The translations under genes and the position numbers were made by a program. This document shows positions 1 through 8,871 of a stretch of DNA of 64,000 nt, one piece after another. The notes beneath the pieces are model-generated. The model saw nothing but the letters and a program-made list of their open reading frames with translations, did no database searches and had not been told where the DNA came from. Position 1 is the stretch's first letter. Every line of letters starts with the position of its first letter. The stretch lies in NCBI GenBank assembly GCA_025141675.1, contig CP081162.1, forward strand, positions 1 through 64,000, written 5' to 3'. The stretch comes from Rhodobacteraceae bacterium S2214. Its GTDB lineage: Bacteria; Pseudomonadota; Alphaproteobacteria; Rhodobacterales; Rhodobacteraceae.

Positions 1-473
1 TTCTACGCCGCAAACCTGACGAAGCTGTTTTGAATGCTCTGAAGGCACGTCTTGAAGATCAGATAGAGACGGTCACCACAGCGAAAATGAACGGTCATGA
101 CAACCAAAATGAGCGGCACATACAATCTGAATCTTTAATATGCTCTGATCAGGTTGTGAAAAAAATAGAACACAATAGCACAACAAACGACAGCGCTTTG
201 GTGCGACTGTTAGAGCAATGCAAAGAATACAAGCTCTACTTTCCCGATCCTGTGCGACACTGGAACGATGCATTCAAGATTGCTAGCCAACTCACGGGGA
301 TGATGGGCATCGATCAAGCGGTGTTCTTACAAGCTGTATCTAAGATAGGTAAAAAGAAGAGCGTCATCGCGATCTTTCAGATATTGGACCGCCTGCCTAC
401 GATTGACAATCCGGGTGGATATTTGAGGCATATAATCCAAAATACGCAGTCTACCCCGGAAACCGCCCTCTAA
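1..473 (+). CDS. repC: RepC-like plasmid replication initiator, 3' end only
   Basis: The reading frame is open from the left edge of the window (frame 3) to TAA at 471-473, so this is the C-terminal part of a longer protein. The last 80 residues have the pattern of the RepC C-terminal domain: a Trp-containing helix, then 'MMGIDQAVFLQAVSKIG', a stretch matching the 'AAvAvaaiLer' helix, and the closing 'NPGGYLRHI'. RepC is the replication initiator of RepABC plasmids and chromids in Alphaproteobacteria, and the origin usually lies inside repC. The family assignment rests on motif resemblance of a fragment. If right, repA and repB lie to the left of the window and this DNA is extrachromosomal. 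Confidence 0.65.
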   Translation, partial: LRRKPDEAVLNALKARLEDQIETVTTAKMNGHDNQNERHIQSESLICSDQVVKKIEHNSTTNDSALVRLLEQCKEYKLYFPDPVRHWNDAFKIASQLTGMMGIDQAVFLQAVSKIGKKKSVIAIFQILDRLPTIDNPGGYLRHIIQNTQSTPETAL

Positions 474-769
474 TGGTCGTTGTTGTCACCTGACAATCGT
501 AAAAAATACGTTATATCAACGTGTTAAAGCTTATGATTGCCCGAGTTACTCAAAAACCCCTGAAAATAGGGCCGTTTCAAGTAGGGCAGGGGGAGTGATC
601 AGCGAAATGAAGTAATGCACCACGATGGACGCGTGCCCATTGCTGACAAAAGCCAAACCGTGACGGAGCGCAAGGGCCAGTCGGGTTTGACACCGTGTTT
701 GTGAGCAGAGCTGGCTTGCATCCTCAATCGTCATCGTTTTGCGTGATGATGGTGCGCGCTTTCGATCCT

Positions 770-1208
770 TTTGCCCGTTCACGATGTAGTATGAATGATC
801 ATTGCTGCTGAGGTTTACGGAGATTTCGTGGTCACCCGCTGCAAGTCAGGGATATGGAAGTTCGGCCCGTAGAGGCGTGCGATTTTGATGCCATCCACAT
901 AAAGGTGGGCGTGGCCGTATTTTCGACGTTTTTCGCTGTTCACCATTTCTGGCGTGAAGCGAAAATTGTCCCGGTCGTCACTGACACCTTCCAGCCGCTC
1001 AAAGGGTCTTTTGTGACGGCGATTGCGATCTGGGGGGCGCCGACGGCTGGCACCTCTAACATCCCGGTTGCTTGTCGTGTGCCATTAATCGACTGCTGTC
1101 TGCTGCACGGGAAGATCGCGGAATAGTGGCGCGATGAGGACGCCGATCAGAATAGACGCAATTGCTGAGGTAGATTAGATATGGAAATCGCAAAGAGATC
1201 TTAGACAT
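770..1208 (-). pseudogene. Decayed membrane-anchored 'GHAHLY' protein
   Basis: No single frame is intact, but consecutive pieces in different minus-strand frames make one protein. They are a start at 1208 (MSKISLRF), a membrane anchor (ASILIGVLIAPLFRDL), then 'APQIAIAVTKDPLSGWKV', 'NFRFTPEMVN', 'YGHAHLYVDGIKIARLYGP', 'FHIPDL', and finally 'GDHEISVNLSSNDHSYYI'. This matches a family of short proteobacterial proteins with a 'GHAHLY.nG.k.aRlYGPwfHi..L' core and a C-terminal 'V.LN.NDHS' strand, whose function I do not know. At least three or four frame changes plus a stop are needed. The gene lies directly downstream of the frameshifted DoxX-like gene, and both appear to be decaying together. Confidence 0.6.
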
Positions 1209-2256
1209 CGTGAGGGACCGTAACGTGTTTTCAAGTTTGTATTTTTTGCGCCAGTCCGGCACTAGCTTTCTGAGTTTCCACCGCTGGCCTGCGCCCAAAA
1301 GCAACAGGACAAGCGCGACGCCAATGATGGGCATGTGACCGACAAATTCGACCAGCGCAGCTTCGTTGTTGCCTTCGATCAGAAACAAGACGTTCGACGT
1401 CAAAAGCACCATAGACAGGGCAAGAACTGTCAGACGGGTGGTCGTTCCAAGCACCAGGAATGATCCCGAAGATCACCTCGACAAATCCAGCCGATAGGGC
1501 AAACAGACGATCTGTCACGAATTCGAACCCAAGAGCAGGCAAGAAATTCCACGGGTTTGCAGCTAGGAAGCTTTCAGCCAAGATGGCACCGAACAGTTTT
1601 TCGGCCAACCCGAGCGTGATCAGCGAAATCCCGACAAGAATGCGCATGATCGCAACCGAAAATGGTTTGTACTGCGCGCGCAATTCTGGCGTTGGCAAGT
1701 TGTTGATCAGCAAGAAGATCGCAATGCCGACCATGCTGAGATATTCCAGTGCAGCGAGGACGCCAAATTGGATGGTCAGTCCGAGGTGGAGAATGATCAA
1801 CAGAATTGCCGCATGGCGCACAAAACGGTTGGCGATCAATAGAATTCCGATGATGGCCTGCAGGAAAATCAGTTTTGTCCCGAAGGCCCCATAGGCGACC
1901 AGATGGGGTGCCAGCAGCGCGCCTTCATATGCTGTCAGCAGCAATGACATGCCTGTGAAGATACGCAAAATTTCGATGAAATCATGCCGGGTTTCGCTGC
2001 CGACGACGCGGACCTCTGGTAGCTTTGTGTCCAACACGAAGGACGCAAGCACGATCATGATGGACATCGCTATCCAGATCAAAACCTCGGGGTCAGTGAT
2101 GCGGTAAGCGACGAAATTTTCGATCGTTACGTTGGTGTCGACAAACCACCGAACGTGCGCAAAGGCCTGCGTCGCACTGAAGGTCAAAACAAGTATCAAA
2201 AATGCGCCCAGACTCAAAAGGAACGCGGGACTTAGTTTATTTCCGATGGATGACAT
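1209..2256 (-). pseudogene. DoxX-like integral membrane protein, frameshifted
   Basis: This is a hydrophobic polytopic protein, with about eight membrane segments, that resembles the DoxX/DoxD-like family. The frame runs normally from ATG at 2256 to about 1465, ending in '..VEVIFGII'. From there the original frame becomes Arg/Ser/His-rich and loses its membrane character. The neighbouring frame continues with hydrophobic helices ('LVLGTTTRLTVLALSMVLL' and onwards) to a basic tail near 1215. A one-base indel around 1450-1465 therefore split the gene. The downstream gene (770-1208) is also broken, so the pair looks like an abandoned operon. A palindromic element at 2381-2404 lies about 125 bp upstream of the start. 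Confidence 0.65.
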
Positions 2257-2380
2257 TGGCCGCCCTTACATTGCCTAACTCGCCACGAAATAGCGTGATA
2301 TGGGCAGTGGTCCAGCGGCACCTGACAGATCTGTGATTGGCCTTAATGGCGAGACGACTTGCGCTTTGGAAATCGTTTTG

Positions 2381-2404
2381 CCACGCAGATAGATAAGTGC
2401 GTGG
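2381..2404. repeat. 24-bp palindromic element, copy A
   Basis: Perfect inverted repeat CCACGCA-N10-TGCGTGG. Its spacer starts GATAGATA, like copies B and C at 7096 and 7174. It lies upstream of the DoxX-like pseudogene and downstream of the GH43 gene. Its size and symmetry suit a site for a dimeric regulator, which is an inference. Confidence 0.5.
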
Positions 2405-2529
2405 TGTACACCTTGACGGGCATCAAAAGGCACGGAGCATAGGCGCGTTCTGCCTATCAACCAGCTGATTGTTCCACGACCGAAATTGCTTCGGCGGGCA
2501 GGGGAGGCGGCCTTAGACCGCCCGCACAA

Positions 2530-4140
2530 TCACGTTGTACCGTTTGGTATGTAGTCGAAGTGATCGAACCGTGCTTCGCGTGCGCGGCCTGATGTGTCGA
2601 TACAGTGCATCCCGACGAATGCGCCGGTAAATGATGCGTGTTCGCCGCGCCCACCTTCATCAGAGATGATTGACGCGTCGAGTGTTTCGCCGATCTGTTG
2701 CCATTCCCCGCCTTGCCGCCACAGGAACTTTTGGGCCGCGTGGTCGACGTCGACCCGCATCTCGACTGACCCGTCGGCGACAGGAATAATGTCGGACATC
2801 CATGACAACACCCCGTCTGGCCAATCTCCTGCGCAGGACACGACACGCAATGCACGTTGGCCGTTTTCGTAGGTCAGGATCAGCCCGTGGAATTTGCATC
2901 GGTTGTAATAGGTGAACAGACCTGCCGCCTGTTGATAGGTGTCAGGGTCAAAATCGACCTGCGTTTCGGCCGTGTAAGCGTGGTGTTCCTGCCGTCGCGC
3001 CAGCAGCGATTGTTCAAACCAAGATCCCCAGCTTTCACGACCAGTCAGGACCACGGCATCCGGTTCAACGCGGAACAACCGATCTGGGTTCGGTGTGCGC
3101 AGCCATTGGAATTCTGGCGGAAGGGTGCCATCCGCGAAGTCGCGGCGTATCGCCTGCGGCGCATGTGGCGTTGCGGTGATGCCCTTTGGGGCAGGGACCT
3201 CTTCACGCGGAACTTGGCTGCCGTGTTCGAGGTAGAGCCAATCGTCGCGCCAGACACATTTCTCGATCCCTGTTTCGCGACCCATCGGGCAAAACTGACC
3301 CGTGCCGTTTGGACCGGACATCGGGCGGCCCATCAGGAAGGTGTGATACACTTCGCCCTCTGGCGTTTCGACCATCTGCCCATGACCGGTGCGTTGAATT
3401 GGGTGATCTGGTGCATGTTTCGTCGTGATAACGTGTTTGTCGGGGTGATCCTCATAGGGACCAGCGATGTCGCGGGACCGTGACAGGGTGACCGCGTGCT
3501 CGTAGCCTGTGCCGCCTTCGGCCGTGGTTAGGTAGTAATATCCGGCGCGTTTGAACAAATGTGGCGCTTCAGTCAGGCCCCGATCTGTTCCAGCATAGAT
3601 ATTTGTGATCGGACCGGTCAGTCCGGCATCAGGAGACCATTCCTGCAACAAGATTCCGTCGAAACGGTCATGCGCAGGGTTCACGCCAGAACCCGCACCG
3701 CGGTGGTTCCACTGCATGTTGACGAACCATTTGCGCCCGTCGTCATCGTGGAACAAGGACGGGTCGAACCCCGAGGAATTGATGTACCATGGGTCACACC
3801 AGTCGCCATCGATTGTCTCGCAGGCGGTGATGTAGTTGTGCGCGTCCTTGAAATCCCCATCCAGTCGTTTGACATCTGTATAAACCAACCAGAATTTACC
3901 GTCGGCATGCGACAGACACGGTGCCCAAATCCCGCAGCTGTCAGGGTTGCCGCGCATGTCCAAAAGTGCCGCACGGTTCAACGGGCGGGCGACCAGGCGC
4001 CAGTTCACAAGATCAGTGGAATGGTGGATCTCAACGCCGGGGTACCATTCGAACGTCGACACCGCGATGTAGTAATCCGATCCTACTCGGCAAATCGAAG
4101 GATCAGCGCGAAAGCCCGTCAAAATTGGATTACGTATCAT
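2530..4140 (-). CDS. GH43 beta-xylosidase
   Basis: Glycoside hydrolase family 43 enzyme of 536 residues that should release xylose (or arabinose) from the non-reducing ends of xylo-oligosaccharides. No signal peptide is visible, so it is probably cytoplasmic. The N-terminal five-bladed propeller shows the three expected acidic residues: general base Asp13 in 'FRADPSIC', Asp126 in 'SGFDPSLFHDDDG', and general acid Glu191 in 'LTEAPHLFK'. 'STFEWYPGVEIHHS' and 'NPDSCGIWAP' also match the Geobacillus XynB3-type sequence along the whole length. The C-terminal third is the beta-sandwich typical of this subfamily, ending 'FTGAFVGMHC'. It is transcribed away from the NAD salvage genes across a 260-bp shared intergenic region. 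No sugar transporter or regulator gene is adjacent. Confidence 0.93.
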   Translation of the reverse strand: MIRNPILTGFRADPSICRVGSDYYIAVSTFEWYPGVEIHHSTDLVNWRLVARPLNRAALLDMRGNPDSCGIWAPCLSHADGKFWLVYTDVKRLDGDFKDAHNYITACETIDGDWCDPWYINSSGFDPSLFHDDDGRKWFVNMQWNHRGAGSGVNPAHDRFDGILLQEWSPDAGLTGPITNIYAGTDRGLTEAPHLFKRAGYYYLTTAEGGTGYEHAVTLSRSRDIAGPYEDHPDKHVITTKHAPDHPIQRTGHGQMVETPEGEVYHTFLMGRPMSGPNGTGQFCPMGRETGIEKCVWRDDWLYLEHGSQVPREEVPAPKGITATPHAPQAIRRDFADGTLPPEFQWLRTPNPDRLFRVEPDAVVLTGRESWGSWFEQSLLARRQEHHAYTAETQVDFDPDTYQQAAGLFTYYNRCKFHGLILTYENGQRALRVVSCAGDWPDGVLSWMSDIIPVADGSVEMRVDVDHAAQKFLWRQGGEWQQIGETLDASIISDEGGRGEHASFTGAFVGMHCIDTSGRAREARFDHFDYIPNGTT

Positions 4141-4400
4141 GGTGTCAGTCCTTCAGTCGTGTACAGGGGCGCCGTCGCGGATCGGGATCGGCTGATTATA
4201 GATGCCGGCGCATCATGTTGACGGAAGGATTTGTGTCAACCTGCAGACCCTTCTTCACACGATCGCAGGTGGTGACATGCAACCTATGCATAACGCCATT
4301 GATGACGTTTTACTTGCCCGCACCTGCGCGTTTTGCTAATCTCACGCACAGATCAGGGAGGTCCTGATCTACAAAATAATCGCAGCGGAGGTCGCGCGAG

Positions 4401-5501
4401 ATGAGCAAGATGCACACATTGGCCGTGTTTATTGGCCGTTTCCAACCATTTCACATCGGTCACATGGATGTCGTCGATAGCGCATTGGCGGAGGCCGACA
4501 GTCTATTGATTTTGGTCGGCAGTTCTTATCGCCCCCGCAGTTGGAAAAATCCTTTCTCCTACAACGAACGCGTTTCGTTCATTCGTACCGCCACAGAAAA
4601 TGCCACGAAACCTGTCGCGACATTGCCGCTGGTTGATACGCTATACAACGACCGTGCTTGGACAACCAATGTGCGCACGGCTGTGACATTGCACATGCGC
4701 AAGGCTGGGTTGGACCCAGACAAAACCAAGATTGTCTTGGTCGGTTTGGAAAAGGATAAGTCGTCCCAATACCTGAATTGGTTTCCATCGTGGGAATTGA
4801 ACGGTGTGGCGCCTACGGTCCACAATGGGGCCGTCTTAAGTGCGACTGACTTGCGGGAAGGGTTGTTCTTTGGCGCAAGCGCGGATGGCTTAGCCGATCG
4901 ATTTGGCAGCAAGCAGGTTGCCGCCATTCAGCAATGGATGGCGCAAATGCCTGATGCAGCCGAGACAATCCGCAAAGAGGGTGCATTCGTGCGCAGTTAT
5001 CAGGATCGCATTGCGAAAGCAGAGGCAGTTTACGGGTTTCCCATTCCGATTAATACTGCCGATGCCGTCGTGATCCAGTCCGGCCACATCTTGATGGTTG
5101 AACGCAAGATGGAACCCGGTAAGGGCCTGTGGGCGTTGCCCGGCGGTCATATCGACCCTGATGAAACCGCTGAAGAGGCCAGCCTGCGCGAACTTTACGA
5201 AGAAGCAGGATTGGACATGCCGAAGGGTGCGATGCGGGGAAGATTACGCGCGCGCCGTGTGTTCGATCACCCTGACCGGTCTGAACGGGGCTGGGTGCGT
5301 ACCGAGGCCTTTGTGTTCGAACTGCAAGATCGCAAGTCGCTTGAAAAGCTCAAGGCGGGCGACGATGCTGCCAACGCCAGATGGGTGCCGATTACCGAGA
5401 TCACACCAGATACTATTTTCGAGGATCACTTTGATATCATCCAAGCCCTCGTCCCTGATGTACCCTTTGCTTATTCGTCTATTTTGATGGCGCAAAGCTA
5501 A
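4401..5501 (+). CDS. nadM: Bifunctional NMN adenylyltransferase / Nudix hydrolase
   Basis: Two-domain enzyme of 366 residues. The N-terminal half is an NadM-type nicotinamide-mononucleotide adenylyltransferase, with the nucleotide-binding motif GRFQPFHIGH (residues 12-21) and a later 'LSATDLRE' matching the SxTxxR motif. The C-terminal half is a Nudix domain with a complete box starting at Gly248 (GGHIDPDE...RELYEEAGL), usually active on ADP-ribose. The same fusion occurs in Synechocystis slr0787, also beside nadV. The product should adenylate the NMN made by the next gene, giving NAD. GGAGGT just upstream of 4401 supports this start. The 94-bp gap to the next gene suggests one transcript. 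Confidence 0.95.
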   Translation: MSKMHTLAVFIGRFQPFHIGHMDVVDSALAEADSLLILVGSSYRPRSWKNPFSYNERVSFIRTATENATKPVATLPLVDTLYNDRAWTTNVRTAVTLHMRKAGLDPDKTKIVLVGLEKDKSSQYLNWFPSWELNGVAPTVHNGAVLSATDLREGLFFGASADGLADRFGSKQVAAIQQWMAQMPDAAETIRKEGAFVRSYQDRIAKAEAVYGFPIPINTADAVVIQSGHILMVERKMEPGKGLWALPGGHIDPDETAEEASLRELYEEAGLDMPKGAMRGRLRARRVFDHPDRSERGWVRTEAFVFELQDRKSLEKLKAGDDAANARWVPITEITPDTIFEDHFDIIQALVPDVPFAYSSILMAQS

Positions 5502-5541
5502 GGTCCATTGCCCGCAAAGAGCATATCTTTGCACACCAAAT

Positions 5542-5558
5542 CTGCGGGAGGTCCGCAG
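5542..5558 (+). other. Small inverted repeat between nadM and nadV
   Basis: CTGCGG-N5-CCGCAG forms a 6-bp perfect stem in the 94-bp spacer, about 35 bases before the nadV start. It has no T-run, so it is not a classical terminator. It may affect mRNA processing or translation. Confidence 0.3.
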
Positions 5559-5595
5559 GTTTCATATCCGTCCAAATCCGAGGAGGAACAGGACA

Positions 5596-7032
5596 ATGAC
5601 CTACGATCCCAAGGGAGCAAATGCGCTTTTCCCCAATGCTGTCGCCGTGGACAACATTCTGTTTGATACCGACAGCTACAAGCTTTCCCACTTTTCCCAG
5701 TATCCCGAATGCACCCAGTTCGTGTCTTCTTATGTGGAACCACGCCGTGCGTGGGGCCAGATTGACAAGGTGATGTTTTTTGGGTTGCAGATAGAGCTGA
5801 CCAAACTGGCCGGACGTGTTGTCACACAGGCGATGCTGGATGAAGCGATACCGTTTCTGAAAGCCCACGGTTTCGATATTTTCATAGATGGCTGGCAGTA
5901 TATCATCGACACTTACGATGGTCGTCTGCCGATCCTGATCGAAGCCTTGCCCGAAGGCACCCTTGCGCCAGTATCCATCCCGCAAATCCGGATAGAGAAC
6001 ACTGATCCGAATTGCTATTGGTTGGTTTCTTACCTCGAAACACGCCTGCTGCGGGCCATTTGGTATCCGTCCAGCGTAGCCAGCCTGTCTTACTTTGTGA
6101 TGAACAGTATCCGCGACCGGCTTGCGCTAACTGACGGTGATCCTGCAGGCGCAGAGTTCAAACTGCACGATTTCGGTGCACGTGGCGCGACATGCTTTGA
6201 CGCGGCCGGCATCGGTGGGGTGGCGCACCTTGTCAGTTCTTTGGGAACCGACACTATTGCCGGATTGGTTTACGCGCGTAATTTCTATGGGGCTGATATG
6301 GCTGGGTTCTCTATTCCCGCCAGCGAACACTCCACCATGACTGCGGCGGGCGAAGACGGCGAATTGGACCAGATGCAGCGGTTCTTGCGACAGAACCCGG
6401 AAGGGATCATCGCCTGCGTCAGTGATAGCTACGACCTGATGCGCGCGGTCAAAGATTACTGGGGTGGTGCGTTGAAAGACGACGTTTTGGCCCGCGATGG
6501 TGTTCTGGTCGTGCGGCCTGATAGTGGCGATCCGCTAGAGATTGTCCCTGACGTGATCGAAGCACTGATGGCCAAGTTCGGGTACAGCCTGACCAAACAA
6601 GGTTACCGCATTTTGCCTGAAAAGGTCCGTGTGATCCAAGGGGATGGGGTCAATAAAGACTCTATCTTGGAGATCATGAATGTGATGATTGATCGCGGCT
6701 TGGCAATTGGAAACATCGCATTCGGGATGGGCGGCGGTCTGCTGCAAAAGGTTGATCGCGATAGCTTTGGTTACGCGATGAAAGCGTCCGCCATTTTCTA
6801 TGACGACAAGTGGCATGACGTGTTCAAAGACCCGATCACCGCAAAAGGCAGCAAGACTTCCAAGAAAGGGAAACAAGGCGTGATGCGGTCCGATTCAGGC
6901 GCATTTGTCGCTAGACGAGCGGCAAACATACCAAAGGGTGCGGAAGCATTGGACTGTGTGTTCCTGAACGGTGAGATCAAGAAGGTGCAAACCTTCGATC
7001 AAATCCGCGCAACCGCGTGGCCCGTCGCCTGA
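5596..7032 (+). CDS. nadV: Nicotinamide phosphoribosyltransferase (NAMPT)
   Basis: NadV of 478 residues, converting nicotinamide and PRPP to NMN for the neighbouring NadM domain. The full NAMPT signature set is present: 'DTDSYKLSH' at the N-terminus, 'HDFGARGATCFDAAGIGG', 'GTDTIAGL' with Asp219, the catalytic histidine His245 in 'SIPASEHSTMTAAG', 'VVRPDSGDPLEIV' with Arg307 and Asp309, and 'GMGGGLLQKVDRD'. Length and order match bacterial and vertebrate NAMPT. A strong SD (GAGGAGG) precedes ATG 5596. With nadM it makes a complete two-step nicotinamide-to-NAD route. The transcription unit ends at a strong terminator 21 bases after the stop codon. Confidence 0.96.
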   Translation: MTYDPKGANALFPNAVAVDNILFDTDSYKLSHFSQYPECTQFVSSYVEPRRAWGQIDKVMFFGLQIELTKLAGRVVTQAMLDEAIPFLKAHGFDIFIDGWQYIIDTYDGRLPILIEALPEGTLAPVSIPQIRIENTDPNCYWLVSYLETRLLRAIWYPSSVASLSYFVMNSIRDRLALTDGDPAGAEFKLHDFGARGATCFDAAGIGGVAHLVSSLGTDTIAGLVYARNFYGADMAGFSIPASEHSTMTAAGEDGELDQMQRFLRQNPEGIIACVSDSYDLMRAVKDYWGGALKDDVLARDGVLVVRPDSGDPLEIVPDVIEALMAKFGYSLTKQGYRILPEKVRVIQGDGVNKDSILEIMNVMIDRGLAIGNIAFGMGGGLLQKVDRDSFGYAMKASAIFYDDKWHDVFKDPITAKGSKTSKKGKQGVMRSDSGAFVARRAANIPKGAEALDCVFLNGEIKKVQTFDQIRATAWPVA

Positions 7033-7052
7033 GTGCCCATAACGAACCAGAC

Positions 7053-7080
7053 CAGCGGCCTCTGCGGGGGCCGCTGTTTT
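7053..7080 (+). terminator. Rho-independent terminator after nadV
   Basis: An 8-bp perfect GC-rich stem, CAGCGGCC / GGCCGCTG, with an 8-base loop is followed by TTTT. It closes the nadM-nadV unit and separates it from the gene at 7204. Confidence 0.85.
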
Positions 7081-7095
7081 GATCAGGCAGCGCTG

Positions 7096-7119
7096 CCACA
7101 CGGATAGACATATGCGTGC
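7096..7119. repeat. 24-bp palindromic element, copy B
   Basis: CCACACG-N10-TGCGTGC with spacer GATAGACATA. It differs from copy C (7174-7197) at only a few positions. Copies B and C start 78 bp apart, between the nadV terminator and the gene at 7204. Confidence 0.5.
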
Positions 7120-7173
7120 CAATTTTCCGCATTGGCATGGAATACCTTGGAGATCGCACAGATTAGCATTATA

Positions 7174-7197
7174 CCACACAGATAAACATATGCGTGG
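7174..7197. repeat. 24-bp palindromic element, copy C
   Basis: CCACACA-N10-TGCGTGG with spacer GATAAACATA. It ends only six bases before the first possible ATG (7204) of the nucleotidyltransferase-fold gene, so a bound protein would cover the start region. The right flank TGGTACACA resembles the flank of copy A (TGGTGTACAC). Confidence 0.5.
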
Positions 7198-7203
7198 TAC
7201 ACA

Positions 7204-8250
7204 ATGGAAATGGACATCAAAGAACATACGATGACGGCGAATTCCGCCTATCTCGACCTACTTGATCTTCACCTCAGTGAAAGCTTGTCCGATATCCGCG
7301 GTATGCCGACCCAACGCACCCGCAATGGCCGCATATATTGGTACGATAGGTACCGGGTCGGATCTGACACGAAAGAAAGGTTTCTGGGCGAGGACAGCCC
7401 AGAACTGAACGCAAAGCTGAAATCCCACAAGGCGCATAAGGACGACGCCAAAGCGCGTAAGGAACGGATGTCGTCGCTGGCACGGATCATGACCGCTGAC
7501 CGATTTATGCGGCTTGATAAGACGTCTGGTTCGCTTTTGTCAGCGATGGCAAAGGCGGGGTTTTTCCGTTTGGGCGGTGTCATCATCGGCACCTATGCGT
7601 TCCGTGCTTATGAGGGTGAGTTGGGTATCCGGCTAAGTGTAGAGCAGGGGGCCTACACGCAAGACATTGATATTGCGGGGTTTGAACATCTGAGCGTCGC
7701 GATTTCCGAGACGGATCAGGCAAATCCAAAGGCTGACGACATCTTCAAGGACCTCAAGTTCGAAGCGATCCCCGCGATGCCTAACGAACATATCTGGAAA
7801 TGGACCCAGACCAAAGGCGAGGCTGTTGTCGAATTCTTGGCGCCGTCTTTTGGCAGCGAGGAGTCCACCAAGTATCTGCCAGCGTTGGGGGTGTCGGCAA
7901 AATGTCTGAACCACCTCAACTACCTGATCAGGGACCCGATTGATGCGGTTTTGAACTATGGCTCCGGCGTGCTCGTCAAAGTCCCGTCGCCGCAACGGTA
8001 CGCCATTCATAAGTTGATCGTGTCAGAGCGCAGAGCCGAAGGGCCAAGTCCGATCAAAGCCCGTAAAGACCGGATGCAGGCCGAATTGTTGATCAGCGTT
8101 TTGGCACAGGAACGACCAGACGCGCTTTGGGACGCCTATCAAGAGGCTCTAAGCGATGGGCCAAAATGGGTCGCACGTCTTGAAAGTGCTTTGCAGAAGA
8201 TGCCAAAGGTTTCGGGCGTTTTGAATGGGCTGAAGGGCGCGGAAGTTTGA
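7204..8250 (+). CDS. GSU2403-family nucleotidyltransferase-fold protein
   Basis: Soluble protein of 348 residues resembling the GSU2403/NTP_transf_8 (PF12281) family. The N-terminal part has 'GRIYWYDRYRVG' and a charged, helical Lys/Arg/Ala segment. The core has the family-like 'LLSAMAKAGFFRLGGVIIGTYAF' followed by 'AYTQDIDIAGFEHLSVAI', where Asp-Ile-Asp is a plausible metal-binding pair. No biochemical role is established for this family that I can name. No SD precedes ATG 7204; ATG at 7210 or 7231 are alternatives, and 7231 lies clear of the palindromic element. It follows the NAD salvage operon but sits behind a terminator with its own candidate operator, so it is probably transcribed separately. 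Confidence 0.75.
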   Translation: MEMDIKEHTMTANSAYLDLLDLHLSESLSDIRGMPTQRTRNGRIYWYDRYRVGSDTKERFLGEDSPELNAKLKSHKAHKDDAKARKERMSSLARIMTADRFMRLDKTSGSLLSAMAKAGFFRLGGVIIGTYAFRAYEGELGIRLSVEQGAYTQDIDIAGFEHLSVAISETDQANPKADDIFKDLKFEAIPAMPNEHIWKWTQTKGEAVVEFLAPSFGSEESTKYLPALGVSAKCLNHLNYLIRDPIDAVLNYGSGVLVKVPSPQRYAIHKLIVSERRAEGPSPIKARKDRMQAELLISVLAQERPDALWDAYQEALSDGPKWVARLESALQKMPKVSGVLNGLKGAEV

Positions 8251-8871
8251 CCCTTAGGCAAACGGCTGTTTCAATTGCCAGATGATTTGCCCACATTCGT
8301 ACTAATGAAGTTGCTATTTTGCGTAACACGAACCTGTTTCTCTGTGGCGTTTGCGGTCACCGATGTTGTTAACGAAAAAAGTGCCGATTCGAATGTCAGG
8401 GTCGCTACTTTGATGGTCGAGTTCGGCAATTTTTGGCCGCGCATTCAATGCAAGACTTGGTCAACATCCAAACATTATAGCTGACCGTCAGAGCTCAATT
8501 TTCTTTTGCATTCGTCCGCTGAGCGACTCTTTTCAATTTGGAGGAGTTATCGCGTTTAACAATGTGTAACATTTATTTAGACTTTTATTTCCAAATGCTT
8601 ATCGCTACTTATGAGTTTCAAAAAAGCATAAAAATACAAGCTAGAAGTGTGATTCGAAGCGCTTCTCATATATCGCTTTGACAAAAATCTTATTGCCTAA
8701 AAATTTGTCATAACAATTCGAGATTCTGTGCCTTCATAGCAGGCGGTTAAAAATAACTTGCGATCCATGCTCTCTCAGGCAATCATGTTAACTATTAGTA
8801 AGCTTTATGACGCCGCGGTCTTATTTTGGGCCGAATTCCGTCAATTATTAAATTTTTTAGGTGGTTAGGAA
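8251..8871. other. AT-rich intergenic region upstream of the EPS locus
   Basis: There are 621 bases without a convincing gene. From about 8540 to 8870 the sequence is clearly more AT-rich than its surroundings, with many A- and T-tracts. TTGACA occurs at 8678-8683, but no good -10 box follows at the right distance. This is the likely promoter and control region of the sugar transferase gene at 8872. AT-rich leaders are typical targets of MucR/Ros or H-NS-like regulators of EPS genes; that link is an inference. Confidence 0.4.

Noticed and set aside
2275..2529. 84-codon minus-strand frame between the GH43 and DoxX-like genes
   Set aside because: Low-complexity, no recognisable motif, no SD, and it contains the palindromic element A. 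More likely intergenic.
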